A DNA stretch of 64,000 bases from Streptomyces rhizoryzae (GCF_023155275.1 NZ_JALMUV010000022.1:53966-117965); one strand, 5' to 3'. Shown: positions 26,038 to 35,214, counted from the first letter of the stretch. Notes: generated from the letters alone by a model not told the origin. Translations and numbers: made by a program.

Positions 26038-26468
26038 GACACCGGCTCCGCGCGTTCGGGCGGCGCGGCCGGTGTGCCCTCCTCGGTGCCCTCGGTGTCG
26101 ACGTGGCCGAGCTCGGGGCGCGGGGCCAGCGGGCCGAGGTGGAAGACCATCCGGGCCTCGGTGCTCCCGACGTTGCGGAACCGGTGCCGCATGTACGGCG
26201 GGATCATCAGGCCCTGGTCCGGGCGGAGCGGGAGGGTCTCGCCGTCCAGATCGACCTCCAGGTCGCCCTGGACGACGTAGACGAACTCCTCGGAGTAGGG
26301 GTGGTAGTGCTCACCGATGCGCTCGCCGGGCTGGACGAGTGCCATGCCCATGAAGCCGCTCGTGGATCCCACCGCGCTGGGTGTCAGCATGGCGCGCAGG
26401 TCACCTCCGCGCCGGCGGTTGGGCTGGGTCTCGCTGAGGTCCACGATGCGTGGGCGGTGCGTGGTCAT
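26034..26468 (-). CDS. cupin protein of spore-pigment cluster (whiE ORFII-like)
   Basis: 144 aa from an ATG at 26468. A single cupin barrel: motif 1 GERIGEHYHPYSEEFVYVVQ, motif 2 MIPPYMRHRFRNVG. The metal-binding His/Glu set (HYH...E...H) is intact. The extended C-terminus is Glu/Pro-rich. The stop overlaps the KS-alpha start. Conserved in spore-pigment clusters; the precise chemistry is unknown, with cyclisation or oxygenation help proposed for related proteins. Confidence 0.92.
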   Translation of the reverse strand: MTTHRPRIVDLSETQPNRRRGGDLRAMLTPSAVGSTSGFMGMALVQPGERIGEHYHPYSEEFVYVVQGDLEVDLDGETLPLRPDQGLMIPPYMRHRFRNVGSTEARMVFHLGPLAPRPELGHVDTEGTEEGTPAAPPERAEPVS

Positions 26469-26562
26469 GGCTGATTCCTCCAGGGCGTGGTGCCGGTGGA
26501 TGGGGGGTGGGAGGGACGGCCGGTCCGGCCGGGGGCCGCCCGGCGGCGGGCGGCCGGCGCGG

Positions 26563-27681
26563 TCAGGCGCCCGGGGCCCGGCGGTCGGTGATGAGGTCCA
26601 TGTCGGCGCGGGACAGGAAGCGGGCCAGCTCGCGGTCGGTGGTCAGACCGCCGGCCACGTCGCTGTCGAGCAGCCGCCGCAGCACGGCGAGCTTGCGGGG
26701 GCCGCGGGCGCCCAGGGAGACCAGCGGGTCCTGGTCGATGGGGACCTTGAGGTCGATGAGGCGGACGACGATGTCGTCGCGCTGGAAGATCGTGCTGCCG
26801 TAGACCGGGCACGCCGGGTCGTCGGCGGCCTCCTCGTCCTGCCGGGCCAGCATCTTGGCCAGCGTCATCCCGAAACCGGGCTTGGCCGGGTAGAACAGCG
26901 CGTGCCGGGCGACGTCCTCGGGCTCCCGGCCGCCGGCCGCGACGTGGTGCACCGCGGGCAGCGCGGCGCGGGTGAAGAACACCCGGGCCGAGTTGGGGTC
27001 GTTGAGGTCCCGGTCCTGCTCCAGGTAGGGGTTGATGGCCTCCTCGACGGCCCGGACCTCGGGCTGCCGGGAGACGTGCCGCAGCGCGGCGACCAGGTCG
27101 CCCTGCACCTCGATGGCCCGCACGACGCGGTTGCCGTACATGAACAGGGAGGTGCGGCGCAGCTGGGTGGTGTCGTCCACCCGGGCGGCCGGGGAGGTGT
27201 AGCCGGAGAGGATGTCGGCGACCATCGGCTCGCTGCCCGGCTTCACGGTGAAGGTGAGGGCGTGCCGGACCACGCCGTCCCCGACGCGGGGGTTCGCCTG
27301 GAGCCGGCCCTTGGGGGGCTCGGGGGCCAGGGCGGCGACGTTGGAGGTCTCGCGCAGGACGCTGAAGCGCAGGGAGCGGGTGTCACGTACACAGCTGTGC
27401 AGCGGCTGCACCATCTTGACGTGCTCCTCGCTGTTGACCCAGGCGAGGAACGGCGGGGCGCTCTCCCACTCGCTGGTGATCAGCCACTGGGAGGGGTTCT
27501 CGATGGACTGGCACAGCTGGTCGGTGATGTGCCCGGGGACCGAGGCCACCTGGTTCCGCAGCTGCTCGTAGGCTTCGAGGAAGCGCTGCTGGGCGCCTTC
27601 CTGGAGGTCCAGCAGCAGTACGACCCGGAGCCTGGAGCCGTCGAAGGCGGACTGCGATATTCGTTCCGACAGCGTTGTCAT
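26563..27681 (-). CDS. SchA/CurD-like spore-pigment protein (whiE ORFI-like)
   Basis: 372 aa, ATG at 27681, first gene of the minus-strand pigment operon. It contains internal ferredoxin-like/monooxygenase-type repeats: RVVLLDLQEGAQQRFLEAYE and WLITSEWESAPPFLAWVNS in the N-terminal third, and HALTFTVKPGSEPMVADIL and HALFYPAKPGFGMTLAKML later. This matches the two-part SchA/CurD family found only with spore-pigment PKS genes. Function is unresolved in the family. Confidence 0.9.
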   Translation of the reverse strand: MTTLSERISQSAFDGSRLRVVLLLDLQEGAQQRFLEAYEQLRNQVASVPGHITDQLCQSIENPSQWLITSEWESAPPFLAWVNSEEHVKMVQPLHSCVRDTRSLRFSVLRETSNVAALAPEPPKGRLQANPRVGDGVVRHALTFTVKPGSEPMVADILSGYTSPAARVDDTTQLRRTSLFMYGNRVVRAIEVQGDLVAALRHVSRQPEVRAVEEAINPYLEQDRDLNDPNSARVFFTRAALPAVHHVAAGGREPEDVARHALFYPAKPGFGMTLAKMLARQDEEAADDPACPVYGSTIFQRDDIVVRLIDLKVPIDQDPLVSLGARGPRKLAVLRRLLDSDVAGGLTTDRELARFLSRADMDLITDRRAPGA

Positions 27682-27972
27682 CGTCTACGCATCTCCTCCG
27701 GGGCGCGAGGCCCCTGTGGTGCGTCGTCAGTTCCGGCGCGGTCCGGGTTTCCGGTGCCTGTCCGGACTCCCGGTGCGATCCGGGCGACTGAGCCGGATGG
27801 GGGGACAGCCGGCCCGGCGTGTCGCGGGGGGCGGTCCGGATTCGATCGTGGCCAAGACCCACGGTCGGCGCGAGATCTGTGAGCCATGCAGGTGAACCGT
27901 GATCGAAGGTGCCGCGGGCCGGGCATGCGTTGCTCCATCTCCCGTACGCGCCGCTGGAGCTGGAGCCACGAC
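27682..27972. promoter_or_regulatory. divergent promoter region of the spore-pigment cluster
   Basis: 291 bp between the minus-strand operon and the hydroxylase gene. In whiE this region carries sporulation-dependent promoters, one of them sigma-F dependent. I see several TCCGG/CCGGT repeats but no box I would assign with confidence. Confidence 0.5.
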
Positions 27973-29607
27973 ATGAATCCCAAGGCCGAAGACCGCGTGC
28001 CGGTCCTCATCGTCGGCGGGTCCCTGGTGGGCCTGTCCGCCTCGCTGTTCCTGGGACGCCTGGGCGTCCCGCACCTCCTGGTCGAGAAGCACGCGGACAC
28101 CTCGCGGCACCCCCGCGGACGGGGGAACAACGTCCGCACGATGGAGCTGTACCGGGTCGCCGGTGCCGAACGGCGGATCCGCGAGGCGGCCTCGGTGCTC
28201 GCCGACAACCACGGGATCCTCCAGGCCCGTTCGCTGACCGGCGACGACGCGGAGTGGCTGTTCCGGGAGATCGACCCGGGCGGCGGGCTGGCGCGGTTCA
28301 GCCCCAGCGGCTGGTGCCTGTGCAGCCAGAACGACCTGGAGCCGGTGCTGGTGCGGTGCGCCCGCGAACTCGGCGGCGACCTGCGGTTCGGCACCGAGCT
28401 GGAGTCGTTCGAGCAGGACGGCGACGGGGTGACCGCGGTGGTGCGGAACCGGGAGTCCGGGGAGCGCGGGACCGTCCGCGCCGACTACCTCATCGCCGCG
28501 GACGGTCCGCGCAGCCCGGTGCGGGAGCGGCTGGGCATCGGCCAGACGGGCCCCGGCGATCTCTTCCACAACGTCAGCATCACCTTCCGGGCGCCGGAGC
28601 TGGCCGACGCGGTCGGCGACCGCCGCTTCATCGCCTGCTACCTGACCAACCCGGAGGCCGACGGGGCGCTGCTGCCGGTCGACAACCGCGTGGAGTGGGT
28701 CTTCCACGCCCCCTGGCACCCCGACCGCGGCGAGACCCTGGAGGACTTCACCGACGAGCGGTGCATCGACCACATCCGGCGGGCAACGGGCTTGCCCGGC
28801 ATGGCCGTTGAGATCACCGGCAAGGCGCCGTGGCACGCCGCGGAGCGGGTCGCCGAACGGTACTCCGCCGGGCGGGTCTTCCTGGCCGGCGACTCCGCCC
28901 ACGAGATGTCGCCCACGGGGGCGTTCGGTTCCAACACCGGCATCCAGGACGCGCACAACCTCGCCTGGAAACTGGCCGCCGTCCTGGACGGGGCCGCGGA
29001 CCCGGCGCTGCTGGACAGCTACGAGGAGGAGCGCCGCCCGGTGGCCGAGGCGACCAGCGCCCGCGCCTCGGCCCGGTCCGCCGAGCACAGCCACCCCGGC
29101 TACGTCCCGGCGCCCGGTGCCGGCGGCCGGCAGCGCGGGGTGCTGACCGTCGCCCTGGGCTACTGCTACCCGCGCGGCGCGGTCCTCGGCACCGACCCGG
29201 ACCTGCCGGTGGTGCCCGAGCAGATGCGGCTGACCGGCGAGCCGGGCACCCGCGCCCCGCACCTGTGGCTGCGCGCGGAGGACGGCCGCCGCTCCACCCT
29301 GGACCTGTACGAGCGGTCGTTCGTCCTGCTGACCGGCACCGAGGAGGGCAAGTCCTGGCGGGCCGCGGCGGAGGCGGCGGCCGCCCACTGGTCGGCGCGG
29401 CTGGACCACTACCGCCTCGGCACCGGCGCGGACGCGGACCTGGTGCCCGAGGAGGGCGCCGACTGGGCGGAGGCGCACGGGACCGGGCCCGAGGGCGCGG
29501 TGCTGGTGCGGCCGGACGGTTTCGTGGCCTGGCGCGCGGAGGGCCGGGTGGCCGATCCGGAGGGCGCGCTGCGGGAGGTGCTGGGCGGTCTGCTGCGCCG
29601 CGCCTGA
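27973..29607 (+). CDS. FAD-dependent polyketide hydroxylase (whiE ORFVIII-like)
   Basis: 544 aa, using the ATG at 27973 (GGAG upstream); earlier in-frame starts add an Arg-rich stretch without family support. The FAD site is VPVLIVGGSLVGLSASLFLG. The middle DG motif is YLIAADGPRSPVRERLG. GRVFLAGDSAHEMSPTGAFG binds the FAD ribityl, and a thioredoxin-like C-terminal domain ends the chain, as in aromatic-ring hydroxylases acting on polyketides. Divergent placement equals that of whiE ORFVIII, which hydroxylates the spore pigment. Confidence 0.94.
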   Translation: MNPKAEDRVPVLIVGGSLVGLSASLFLGRLGVPHLLVEKHADTSRHPRGRGNNVRTMELYRVAGAERRIREAASVLADNHGILQARSLTGDDAEWLFREIDPGGGLARFSPSGWCLCSQNDLEPVLVRCARELGGDLRFGTELESFEQDGDGVTAVVRNRESGERGTVRADYLIAADGPRSPVRERLGIGQTGPGDLFHNVSITFRAPELADAVGDRRFIACYLTNPEADGALLPVDNRVEWVFHAPWHPDRGETLEDFTDERCIDHIRRATGLPGMAVEITGKAPWHAAERVAERYSAGRVFLAGDSAHEMSPTGAFGSNTGIQDAHNLAWKLAAVLDGAADPALLDSYEEERRPVAEATSARASARSAEHSHPGYVPAPGAGGRQRGVLTVALGYCYPRGAVLGTDPDLPVVPEQMRLTGEPGTRAPHLWLRAEDGRRSTLDLYERSFVLLTGTEEGKSWRAAAEAAAAHWSARLDHYRLGTGADADLVPEEGADWAEAHGTGPEGAVLVRPDGFVAWRAEGRVADPEGALREVLGGLLRRA

Positions 29608-29629
29608 CAGCGGCGGCCACCGGGTTCCG

Positions 29630-29663
29630 GGGCCGGCCGGGCGGAGTGCCGCCCGGCCGGCCC
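29630..29663 (+). terminator. strong hairpin after hydroxylase gene
   Basis: A perfect 15-bp GC stem (arms 29630-29644 and 29649-29663) with loop AGTG, 23 bases after the hydroxylase stop. No U-tract follows, as is usual in Streptomyces. Confidence 0.75.
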
Positions 29664-29763
29664 TGGAACGTATCTTCTGACCTTCACCGCCGCAGGGGGC
29701 ATCTGGCGCCCGCACCGGCCCGGTCGGCGGCCCTGGGGCGGCGTTCTGGTGTTGAGTCCGGGC

Positions 29764-30069
29764 ATGGACGCCAAGAAGACCCCGGGCCACGCCTTCCAGC
29801 GCATCTCGCTGCCGCACCAGCCGCCCCGGCTGCCGCCGCCCGTCGCGCGCCGCCGCATCGAGGAGGACACGCCGATCTTCGACCAGCTGCTCAAGGAGTG
29901 GCGGGCCGGGGCGCTGCGGCCGACGGTCACCTGGCCGGTCGACGAGCCCGGGAAGAGCAGACCGGGCGCGGTTGTTGGGGCCGATGACGGCCGTTCGCGG
30001 CCACGTACCCGTACCGAGGAGCCCGAGCATGAGTCTGTACGACATTCCGCTGCGCACCCTGACCGGTGA
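29764..30069 (+). CDS. possible small hypothetical protein overlapping gpx start
   Basis: 101 aa from an ATG at 29764. The N-terminal 60 residues look protein-like (HAFQRISLPHQPPRLPPPVA, then EEDTPIFDQLLKEWRAG). The last third is Arg/Glu/His-rich and overlaps the glutathione peroxidase gene by 41 bases. The true end may have been lost by frameshift, or the protein is short and genuine. No family recognised. Confidence 0.4.
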   Translation: MDAKKTPGHAFQRISLPHQPPRLPPPVARRRIEEDTPIFDQLLKEWRAGALRPTVTWPVDEPGKSRPGAVVGADDGRSRPRTRTEEPEHESVRHSAAHPDR

Positions 30070-30517
30070 GCCCGCCTCCCTCGCCGACCACCGCGGCAAG
30101 GCCCTGCTGGTGGTCAACGTGGCGTCCAAGTGCGGGCTGACCCCGCAGTACGCCGGTCTGGAGCGGCTCCAGCAGCGGTACGCCGGCCGCGGGTTCAGCG
30201 TGCTGGGCTTCCCCAGCAACCAGTTCGCGGGCCAGGAGCCGGGCACGGCCGAGGAGATCGCCGCGTTCTGCTCGGCGACGTACGGCGTGAGCTTCCCGCT
30301 CTTCGAGAAGACCGACGTCAACGGCGAGCGGCAGCACCCGCTGTACGCCGAGCTGACCACGGTGCCGGACGCCGAGGGCACGGCCGGCGAGGTGCAGTGG
30401 AACTTCGAGAAATTCCTGCTGGGGCCCGACGGCGCGGTGGTCGGCCGGTTCCGGCCGCGTACCGAGCCGGAGGCCGCGGAGCTGATCGCGGCGATCGAGG
30501 CGGCGCTGCCGGCCTGA
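30029..30517 (+). CDS. glutathione peroxidase-family thiol peroxidase
   Basis: 162 aa from an ATG at 30029 with GAGGA upstream. The peroxidatic Cys is Cys35 in NVASKCGLTPQY (Cys rather than selenocysteine). The catalytic Gln and Trp motifs are GFPSNQFAGQEPG and WNFEKFLLG, and length is normal. Bacterial members usually use thioredoxin to reduce peroxides. It stands alone, without a linked reductase gene. Confidence 0.94.
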   Translation: MSLYDIPLRTLTGEPASLADHRGKALLVVNVASKCGLTPQYAGLERLQQRYAGRGFSVLGFPSNQFAGQEPGTAEEIAAFCSATYGVSFPLFEKTDVNGERQHPLYAELTTVPDAEGTAGEVQWNFEKFLLGPDGAVVGRFRPRTEPEAAELIAAIEAALPA

Positions 30518-30645
30518 CCCGCGGCGCCCCGGCGCGGATCGGGCCGGCGGGCGCCGCCGGCCCGGTCGGGCGGCAGCCGGGGGCCGCGGCCGGGCACGCG
30601 GCCGGGTGGTCAGCGGGCACGGTGGGGTGACGGGACCGGAATCCC

Positions 30646-30676
30646 TTGACCTGAAGATTGGTTTAGGTTCTAGGTT
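30646..30676 (+). promoter_or_regulatory. MerR/SoxR-type promoter upstream of ABC exporter
   Basis: TTGACC at 30646-30651 and TAGGTT at 30671-30676 are separated by 19 bp, the overlong spacer typical of MerR-family promoters. A near-perfect dyad ACCTGAA-N6-TTTAGGT (30649-30668) fills the spacer. It resembles SoxR/MerR operators, though no MerR gene lies nearby. Confidence 0.55.
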
Positions 30677-30739
30677 CTTTCGTGTCGCCGGCCCCTCACG
30701 GCGATCCCGTGATGACGACCCGGCACTCAGGAGGCCGCG

Positions 30740-32659
30740 ATGGACATGGAAGTCACCGCCTGGCACGCGCTGCACAGTTCGATGACCGCCCAGCAGGGGA
30801 AGCGGCGCTTCTCCCGGGGCACACTGCGGCGGATAGCGGCCTTCGCCCGGCCGCACCGCCGGATGCTGGTGTGGTTCCTGCTGCTGAGCACCGTCACCGC
30901 GCTGCTCGCGGTGGCCACCCCGCTGCTCGCCGGGCGGGTGGTGGACGCGATCGTGGGCGGCCGCGCGGTCGCGCCGGTGCTGTGGCTGTCCGGGCTGATC
31001 GCCGCGATCGCGCTGGCCGAGGCGGGGCTGGGGCTGGTGACCCGCTGGCTGTCGGCGAGCATCGGCGAGGGGCTCATCCTCGACCTGCGCACCACCGTCT
31101 ACGACCACGTGCAGCGGATGCCGATCGCCTTCTTCACCCGCACCCGCACCGGCGCCCTGGTCAGCCGGCTCAACAACGACGTGATCGGCGCCCAGCGGGC
31201 GTTCAGCGACACCCTGTCCGGGGTGGTCAGCAACATCGTCACACTGCTGCTCACGCTCGGTGTGATGCTCAGCCTGTCCTGGCAGATCACGCTGATCGCG
31301 CTGGTGCTGCTGCCGCTGTTCGTCCTGCCCGCCCGGATGGTGGGGCGGCGGCTGGCGGCGCTGCGGCGGGAGGGTGCGGACCACAACGCCGCGATGGGCA
31401 CCCAGATGACCGAGCGGTTCTCGGCCCCCGGCGCCACCCTCGTCAAGCTGATGGGGCGGCCGTCCCGGGAGTCCGCGGAGTTCGCCGCCCGGGCCCGCCG
31501 GGTGCGCGACATCGGCGTCCGCTCGGCGATGGTGCAGACGTACTTCGTCACCGCGCTCACCCTGGTCTCCGCGCTGGCGCTGGCCGTGGTCTACGGGCTG
31601 GGCGGGTTCCTGGCGCTGCGCCACCAGCTGGAGGCCGGCGCGATCGTCTCCCTGGCCCTGCTGCTGACCCGGCTCTACGCCCCGCTGACCGCGCTGTCCG
31701 GTGCCCACATCGAGGTGATGAGCGCGCTGGTCAGCTTCGAGCGGGTCTTCGAGGTGCTGGATCTGGAACCGCTGATCACCGAGCAGCCGGACGCCCGGCC
31801 GGTCCCCGAGGGCCCGGTGACGGTGGAGTTCGACGACGTCCGCTTCGGTTATCCGGCCGCCGACAAGGTCTCGCTGGCCTCCCTGGAAGAGGTCGCCACC
31901 CTCGACACCCGGGGCGGTGAGGAGGTCCTGCACGGCATCTCGTTCCGCGCCGAGCCGGGCCAGATGGTCGCCCTGGTCGGTTCCTCGGGCGCCGGCAAGT
32001 CCACCATCGCCCAGCTGCTGCCGCGGCTGTACGACGCGGACGCCGGCGCGGTGCGGCTGTCCGGCGTGGACGTCCGCGAGCTGACCGCCGCCTCGCTGCG
32101 GGACACCCTGGGCATGGTCACCCAGGACGGCCACCTCTTCCACGACTCCATTCGGGAGAACCTCCTGCTGGCCCGCCCCGAGGCCGGGGACGACGAGCTG
32201 TGGGACGCACTGCGCCGGGCCCGGCTGGACGCGCTGATCGCCTCGCTGCCGGACGGGCTGGACACCGTCGTCGGCGAACGGGGCTACCGCCTCTCCGGCG
32301 GCGAGCGGCAGCGGCTGACCATCGCCCGGCTGCTGCTGGCCCACCCCCGGGTGGTGATCCTGGACGAGGCCACCGCCCACCTGGACAACACCTCGGAGGC
32401 GGCCGTCCAGGAAGCGCTCACCGAGGCGCTGGAAGGCCGGACCGCGCTGGTGATCGCACACCGGCTGTCGACCGTGCGGGCGGCCGACCTGATCCTCGTC
32501 CTCGAAGGCGGGCGGATCGTCGAGCGGGGCACGCACGAGACGCTGCTGGCGGCCGGCGGCCGGTACGCCGAGCTGTACCGCACGCAGTTCGCCGCCGCCC
32601 CGTCCGGTGCCGCGGACGCGGCGGACCCCGCGGCCGCCGAACCGACCCTGGTGAACTGA
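30740..32659 (+). CDS. ABC exporter, fused membrane and ATPase domains
   Basis: 639 aa, ATG at 30740 with GGAGG upstream. Residues about 30-330 are a six-helix exporter domain. The ATPase domain has Walker A LVGSSGAGKSTIA, signature LSGGERQRL, Walker B RVVILDEATAHLD and the switch His in LVIAHRLS. An insert VSLASLEEVATLDTRGGEEV separates the start of the ATPase domain from its first strand. Probably works as a homodimer exporting lipids or drugs. The MerR-like promoter suggests induction by redox or toxic compounds. Confidence 0.92.
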   Translation: MDMEVTAWHALHSSMTAQQGKRRFSRGTLRRIAAFARPHRRMLVWFLLLSTVTALLAVATPLLAGRVVDAIVGGRAVAPVLWLSGLIAAIALAEAGLGLVTRWLSASIGEGLILDLRTTVYDHVQRMPIAFFTRTRTGALVSRLNNDVIGAQRAFSDTLSGVVSNIVTLLLTLGVMLSLSWQITLIALVLLPLFVLPARMVGRRLAALRREGADHNAAMGTQMTERFSAPGATLVKLMGRPSRESAEFAARARRVRDIGVRSAMVQTYFVTALTLVSALALAVVYGLGGFLALRHQLEAGAIVSLALLLTRLYAPLTALSGAHIEVMSALVSFERVFEVLDLEPLITEQPDARPVPEGPVTVEFDDVRFGYPAADKVSLASLEEVATLDTRGGEEVLHGISFRAEPGQMVALVGSSGAGKSTIAQLLPRLYDADAGAVRLSGVDVRELTAASLRDTLGMVTQDGHLFHDSIRENLLLARPEAGDDELWDALRRARLDALIASLPDGLDTVVGERGYRLSGGERQRLTIARLLLAHPRVVILDEATAHLDNTSEAAVQEALTEALEGRTALVIAHRLSTVRAADLILVLEGGRIVERGTHETLLAAGGRYAELYRTQFAAAPSGAADAADPAAAEPTLVN

Positions 32660-32804
32660 ACCGCGCCCCTCGGCCGGCAGCACCGCTGCGGGTGCACGAG
32701 AAGTGGCGGGAGCCGGGCACGCCTGACCACCCTTGAGCGTGGCAAGAGATACCAGCGGGACAGGCCCGCACTCCGCGGCGCCGGCTCGACGGCAGGGAGC
32801 CCGC

Positions 32805-34337
32805 ATGGACATACCGCTCGGCCACCGGACCCGGTGGACCGATTCCGCCTGGGCCCGCGGGCCGGCGGCCGCGCTCGCCGGCGCGCTGCCCGCCCTGGCC
32901 TTCCCCGCACCGTCCTGGTGGTGGCTGGCGTACGCCGCGCTGGTGCCGTGGCTGCTGCTGGTGCGGACGGCGGCCACCCCGCGCCGGGCGGCGCTGTACG
33001 GCTGGCTGGGCGGCGCCGGGTTCATGCTCGCGGTGCACCACTGGCTGCTGCCGAGCCTGCACGTCTTCATCCTGGTGCTGGCGCTGCTGCTGGGGGCGCT
33101 CTGGGCGCCGTGGGGAATGCTGGTGCGGGCGCTGCTGGGCGGGACGCCCGGTCCGGGGCGGGCCGCCGCCGCGCTGGTGCTGGTGCCGTCCGGCTGGCTG
33201 ATGGTCGAACTGGTCCGGTCCTGGGAGTACTTGGGCGGTCCGTGGGGGCTGCTGGGGGCCAGCCAGTGGCCGGTGCCGCCCGCGCTGCGGCTGGCGTCGC
33301 TGGGCGGGGTGTGGCTGCTGAGCCTGCTGATCGTCGCGGTGAACACCGCGCTGGCCGGGCTGCTGGCCGTGCCCACCGCCCGCCGCCCCGCCGTCGCCGG
33401 GCTGCTGGTGTGCGCGCTGGCCGGTACCGCGGCCTGGCTGTGGGCACCGCTCCCCCGGCCCGCCGGATCGGTGCGGATCGCGGTCGTCCAGCCGGGCCCC
33501 GGCGGTACCCCGAGCGCCCGGCTGGCCCGCAGCGAGGCGCTGACGGCCGGCCTGGCGGGCCGCGGGGTGCGGCTGGTGGTCTGGGGCGAGAGCAGTCTCA
33601 CCCAGGACCCGGCGGACCATCCGGCGCTCGCCGCCAGGATGGCCGCGCTGTCCCGGCGGACCGGCGCCGACCTGCTGGTCAACACCGACGCCCCGCGCTC
33701 CGACGGGTCGGGCATCTCCAAGAGCGCGGTGCTGATCGGCCCGCAGGGGCCGACCGGCCAGCGCTACGCCAAGATGCGGCTGGTGCCGTTCGGCGAGTAC
33801 ATACCGGCCCGGTCCGTCCTGGGCTGGGCGACGAAGGTGGGCAAGGCCGCCGCCAGCGACCGGCGGCGCGGCACCCGCCAGGTGGTGCTGCCGGTCCCCG
33901 CCGCGGGCGGGCTGCGGATCGGGCCGCTGGTGTGCTTCGAGACCGCGTTCCCGGACATGAGCCGCCATCTGGCCGGCGACGGCGCGCGGCTGCTGGTCGC
34001 CCAGTCCTCGACCGCGACGTTCCAGGACAGCTGGGCGCCCGCGCAGCACGCCTCGCTGGCCGCGCTGCGCGCCGCCGAGACCTGGCGCCCGATGGTGCAC
34101 GCCACGCTCACCGGGATCAGCGCGGTCTACGGCCCGCGCGGCGAACCGGTCGGGCAGCGGCTGGGCACCGACCGCAGCGCGGCCGCCCTCTACGACGTGC
34201 CGCTGGCCCGCGGCACCAGCCCGTACACCCGGTGGGGCGACTGGGCGGTGTACGGGGCGGTCGCCGCGCTGGTCGCAGCCGGGTCGGTGGCGGCGGGGCG
34301 GGCCGTCACCTCGCGGCCTGCGCGAGGGCGTCGGTGA
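32805..34337 (+). CDS. lnt: apolipoprotein N-acyltransferase
   Basis: 510 aa from an ATG at 32805 with GGGAG upstream. About eight hydrophobic segments at the N-terminus precede the nitrilase-like domain. The catalytic triad regions are visible: VVWGESSLTQD (Glu), YAKMRLVPFGEYIP (Lys) and PLVCFETAFPDMSR (Cys). It N-acylates the lipoprotein N-terminal Cys. Streptomyces often have two paralogues. The 3' end overlaps the convergent oxidoreductase gene by 32 bp. Confidence 0.93.
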   Translation: MDIPLGHRTRWTDSAWARGPAAALAGALPALAFPAPSWWWLAYAALVPWLLLVRTAATPRRAALYGWLGGAGFMLAVHHWLLPSLHVFILVLALLLGALWAPWGMLVRALLGGTPGPGRAAAALVLVPSGWLMVELVRSWEYLGGPWGLLGASQWPVPPALRLASLGGVWLLSLLIVAVNTALAGLLAVPTARRPAVAGLLVCALAGTAAWLWAPLPRPAGSVRIAVVQPGPGGTPSARLARSEALTAGLAGRGVRLVVWGESSLTQDPADHPALAARMAALSRRTGADLLVNTDAPRSDGSGISKSAVLIGPQGPTGQRYAKMRLVPFGEYIPARSVLGWATKVGKAAASDRRRGTRQVVLPVPAAGGLRIGPLVCFETAFPDMSRHLAGDGARLLVAQSSTATFQDSWAPAQHASLAALRAAETWRPMVHATLTGISAVYGPRGEPVGQRLGTDRSAAALYDVPLARGTSPYTRWGDWAVYGAVAALVAAGSVAAGRAVTSRPARGRR

Positions 34338-35214
34338 CCACCCGTTCGCACAGCTCGTGGGTGCGCAGCGCGTCCCGCGCCGACGGCCGCCGCCCGGCCC
34401 GGACGTCGTCCAGGAAGGCCAGGACGACCTGCTCGATGCCGCGCTGGCGGGCCACCGGCTCCCAGTCGCCGCGGCGGCGGATGCGGGGGCCGCCGTCGTG
34501 GTCGATGACCTCGGCGAGGTTGACGACCTGGCGCCGGGCGTCCTGGCCGGAGACGTCCAGCAGCTCCTCCACGGAGCCGCTGCGGCGGTTCATGGTGCCC
34601 AGGGCGGTGAAGCCGTCGCCGGCCAGCTGGAGGACGACGTGGTCCATCAGCCCGTCCCGGACCCGGGCCCGCACGGCCACGTGCTCGATCTCGCCCGGCG
34701 CGAGGAACCGCAGGGTGTCCACGACGTGGATGAAGTCGTCCAGCACCATCGTGCGCGGGTCCTCGGGCAGCCCGGTGCGGTTCTTCTGCATCAGGATCAG
34801 CTCGCGCGGGTGCTCCCGGCACGCGGCGTACCCGGGCGCGTACCGGCGGTTGAAGCCGACGGCCAGGCCCACTCCGCGGTGCTCGGCGAGGTCGACGATG
34901 CGCTGGGTGTCGGCGAGTTCGTAGGCGATCGGCTTGTCCACGTAGGTGGGCACCCCGGCCTCGACGAGCCGGGTGACGATCTCCGGGTGGGCGACGGTGG
35001 CGGCATGCACGAAGGCGGCGTCCGGGCGGGCGGCGAGCAGCGCGTCCAGGTCGGCGTGGAGCTGCCGGGCGGGCAGCCGGCAGCTGGCCCCGGCCGCCCG
35101 CAGCCGCTCCGGGTCGCGGGTCTGGAGGTGCAGCTCGATCCCCGGGAGCGCGCCCAGGACGGGCAGGTACGCCTTCCGCGCGATGTCTCCGAGTCCGATG
35201 CAGCCGATCTTCAC
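34306..35214 (-). CDS. Gfo/Idh/MocA-family NAD(P)-dependent oxidoreductase
   Basis: 302 aa from a GTG at 35214 with GGGGAGG upstream. The Rossmann start is KIGCIGLGDIARKAYLPVL. The conserved catalytic region VDKPIAYELADTQRIV holds the family EKP-like Lys (DKP here). The C-terminal beta domain includes FIHVVDTLRFL. Substrates are usually sugars or inositols. It stands alone and overlaps lnt tail to tail. Confidence 0.9.
   Translation of the reverse strand: MKIGCIGLGDIARKAYLPVLGALPGIELHLQTRDPERLRAAGASCRLPARQLHADLDALLAARPDAAFVHAATVAHPEIVTRLVEAGVPTYVDKPIAYELADTQRIVDLAEHRGVGLAVGFNRRYAPGYAACREHPRELILMQKNRTGLPEDPRTMVLDDFIHVVDTLRFLAPGEIEHVAVRARVRDGLMDHVVLQLAGDGFTALGTMNRRSGSVEELLDVSGQDARRQVVNLAEVIDHDGGPRIRRRGDWEPVARQRGIEQVVLAFLDDVRAGRRPSARDALRTHELCERVVTDALAQAAR

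Noticed and set aside
21235..29607. Aromatic polyketide antibiotic cluster
   Set aside because: Cupin plus SchA/CurD-like genes, gene order and Glu in the chain-length factor point to spore pigment; no ketoreductase, resistance or pathway regulator is present.
29927..33721. 1264-codon minus-strand frame under the ABC exporter and lnt
   Set aside because: Antisense shadow of two well-supported plus-strand genes; low-complexity protein without domain patterns.
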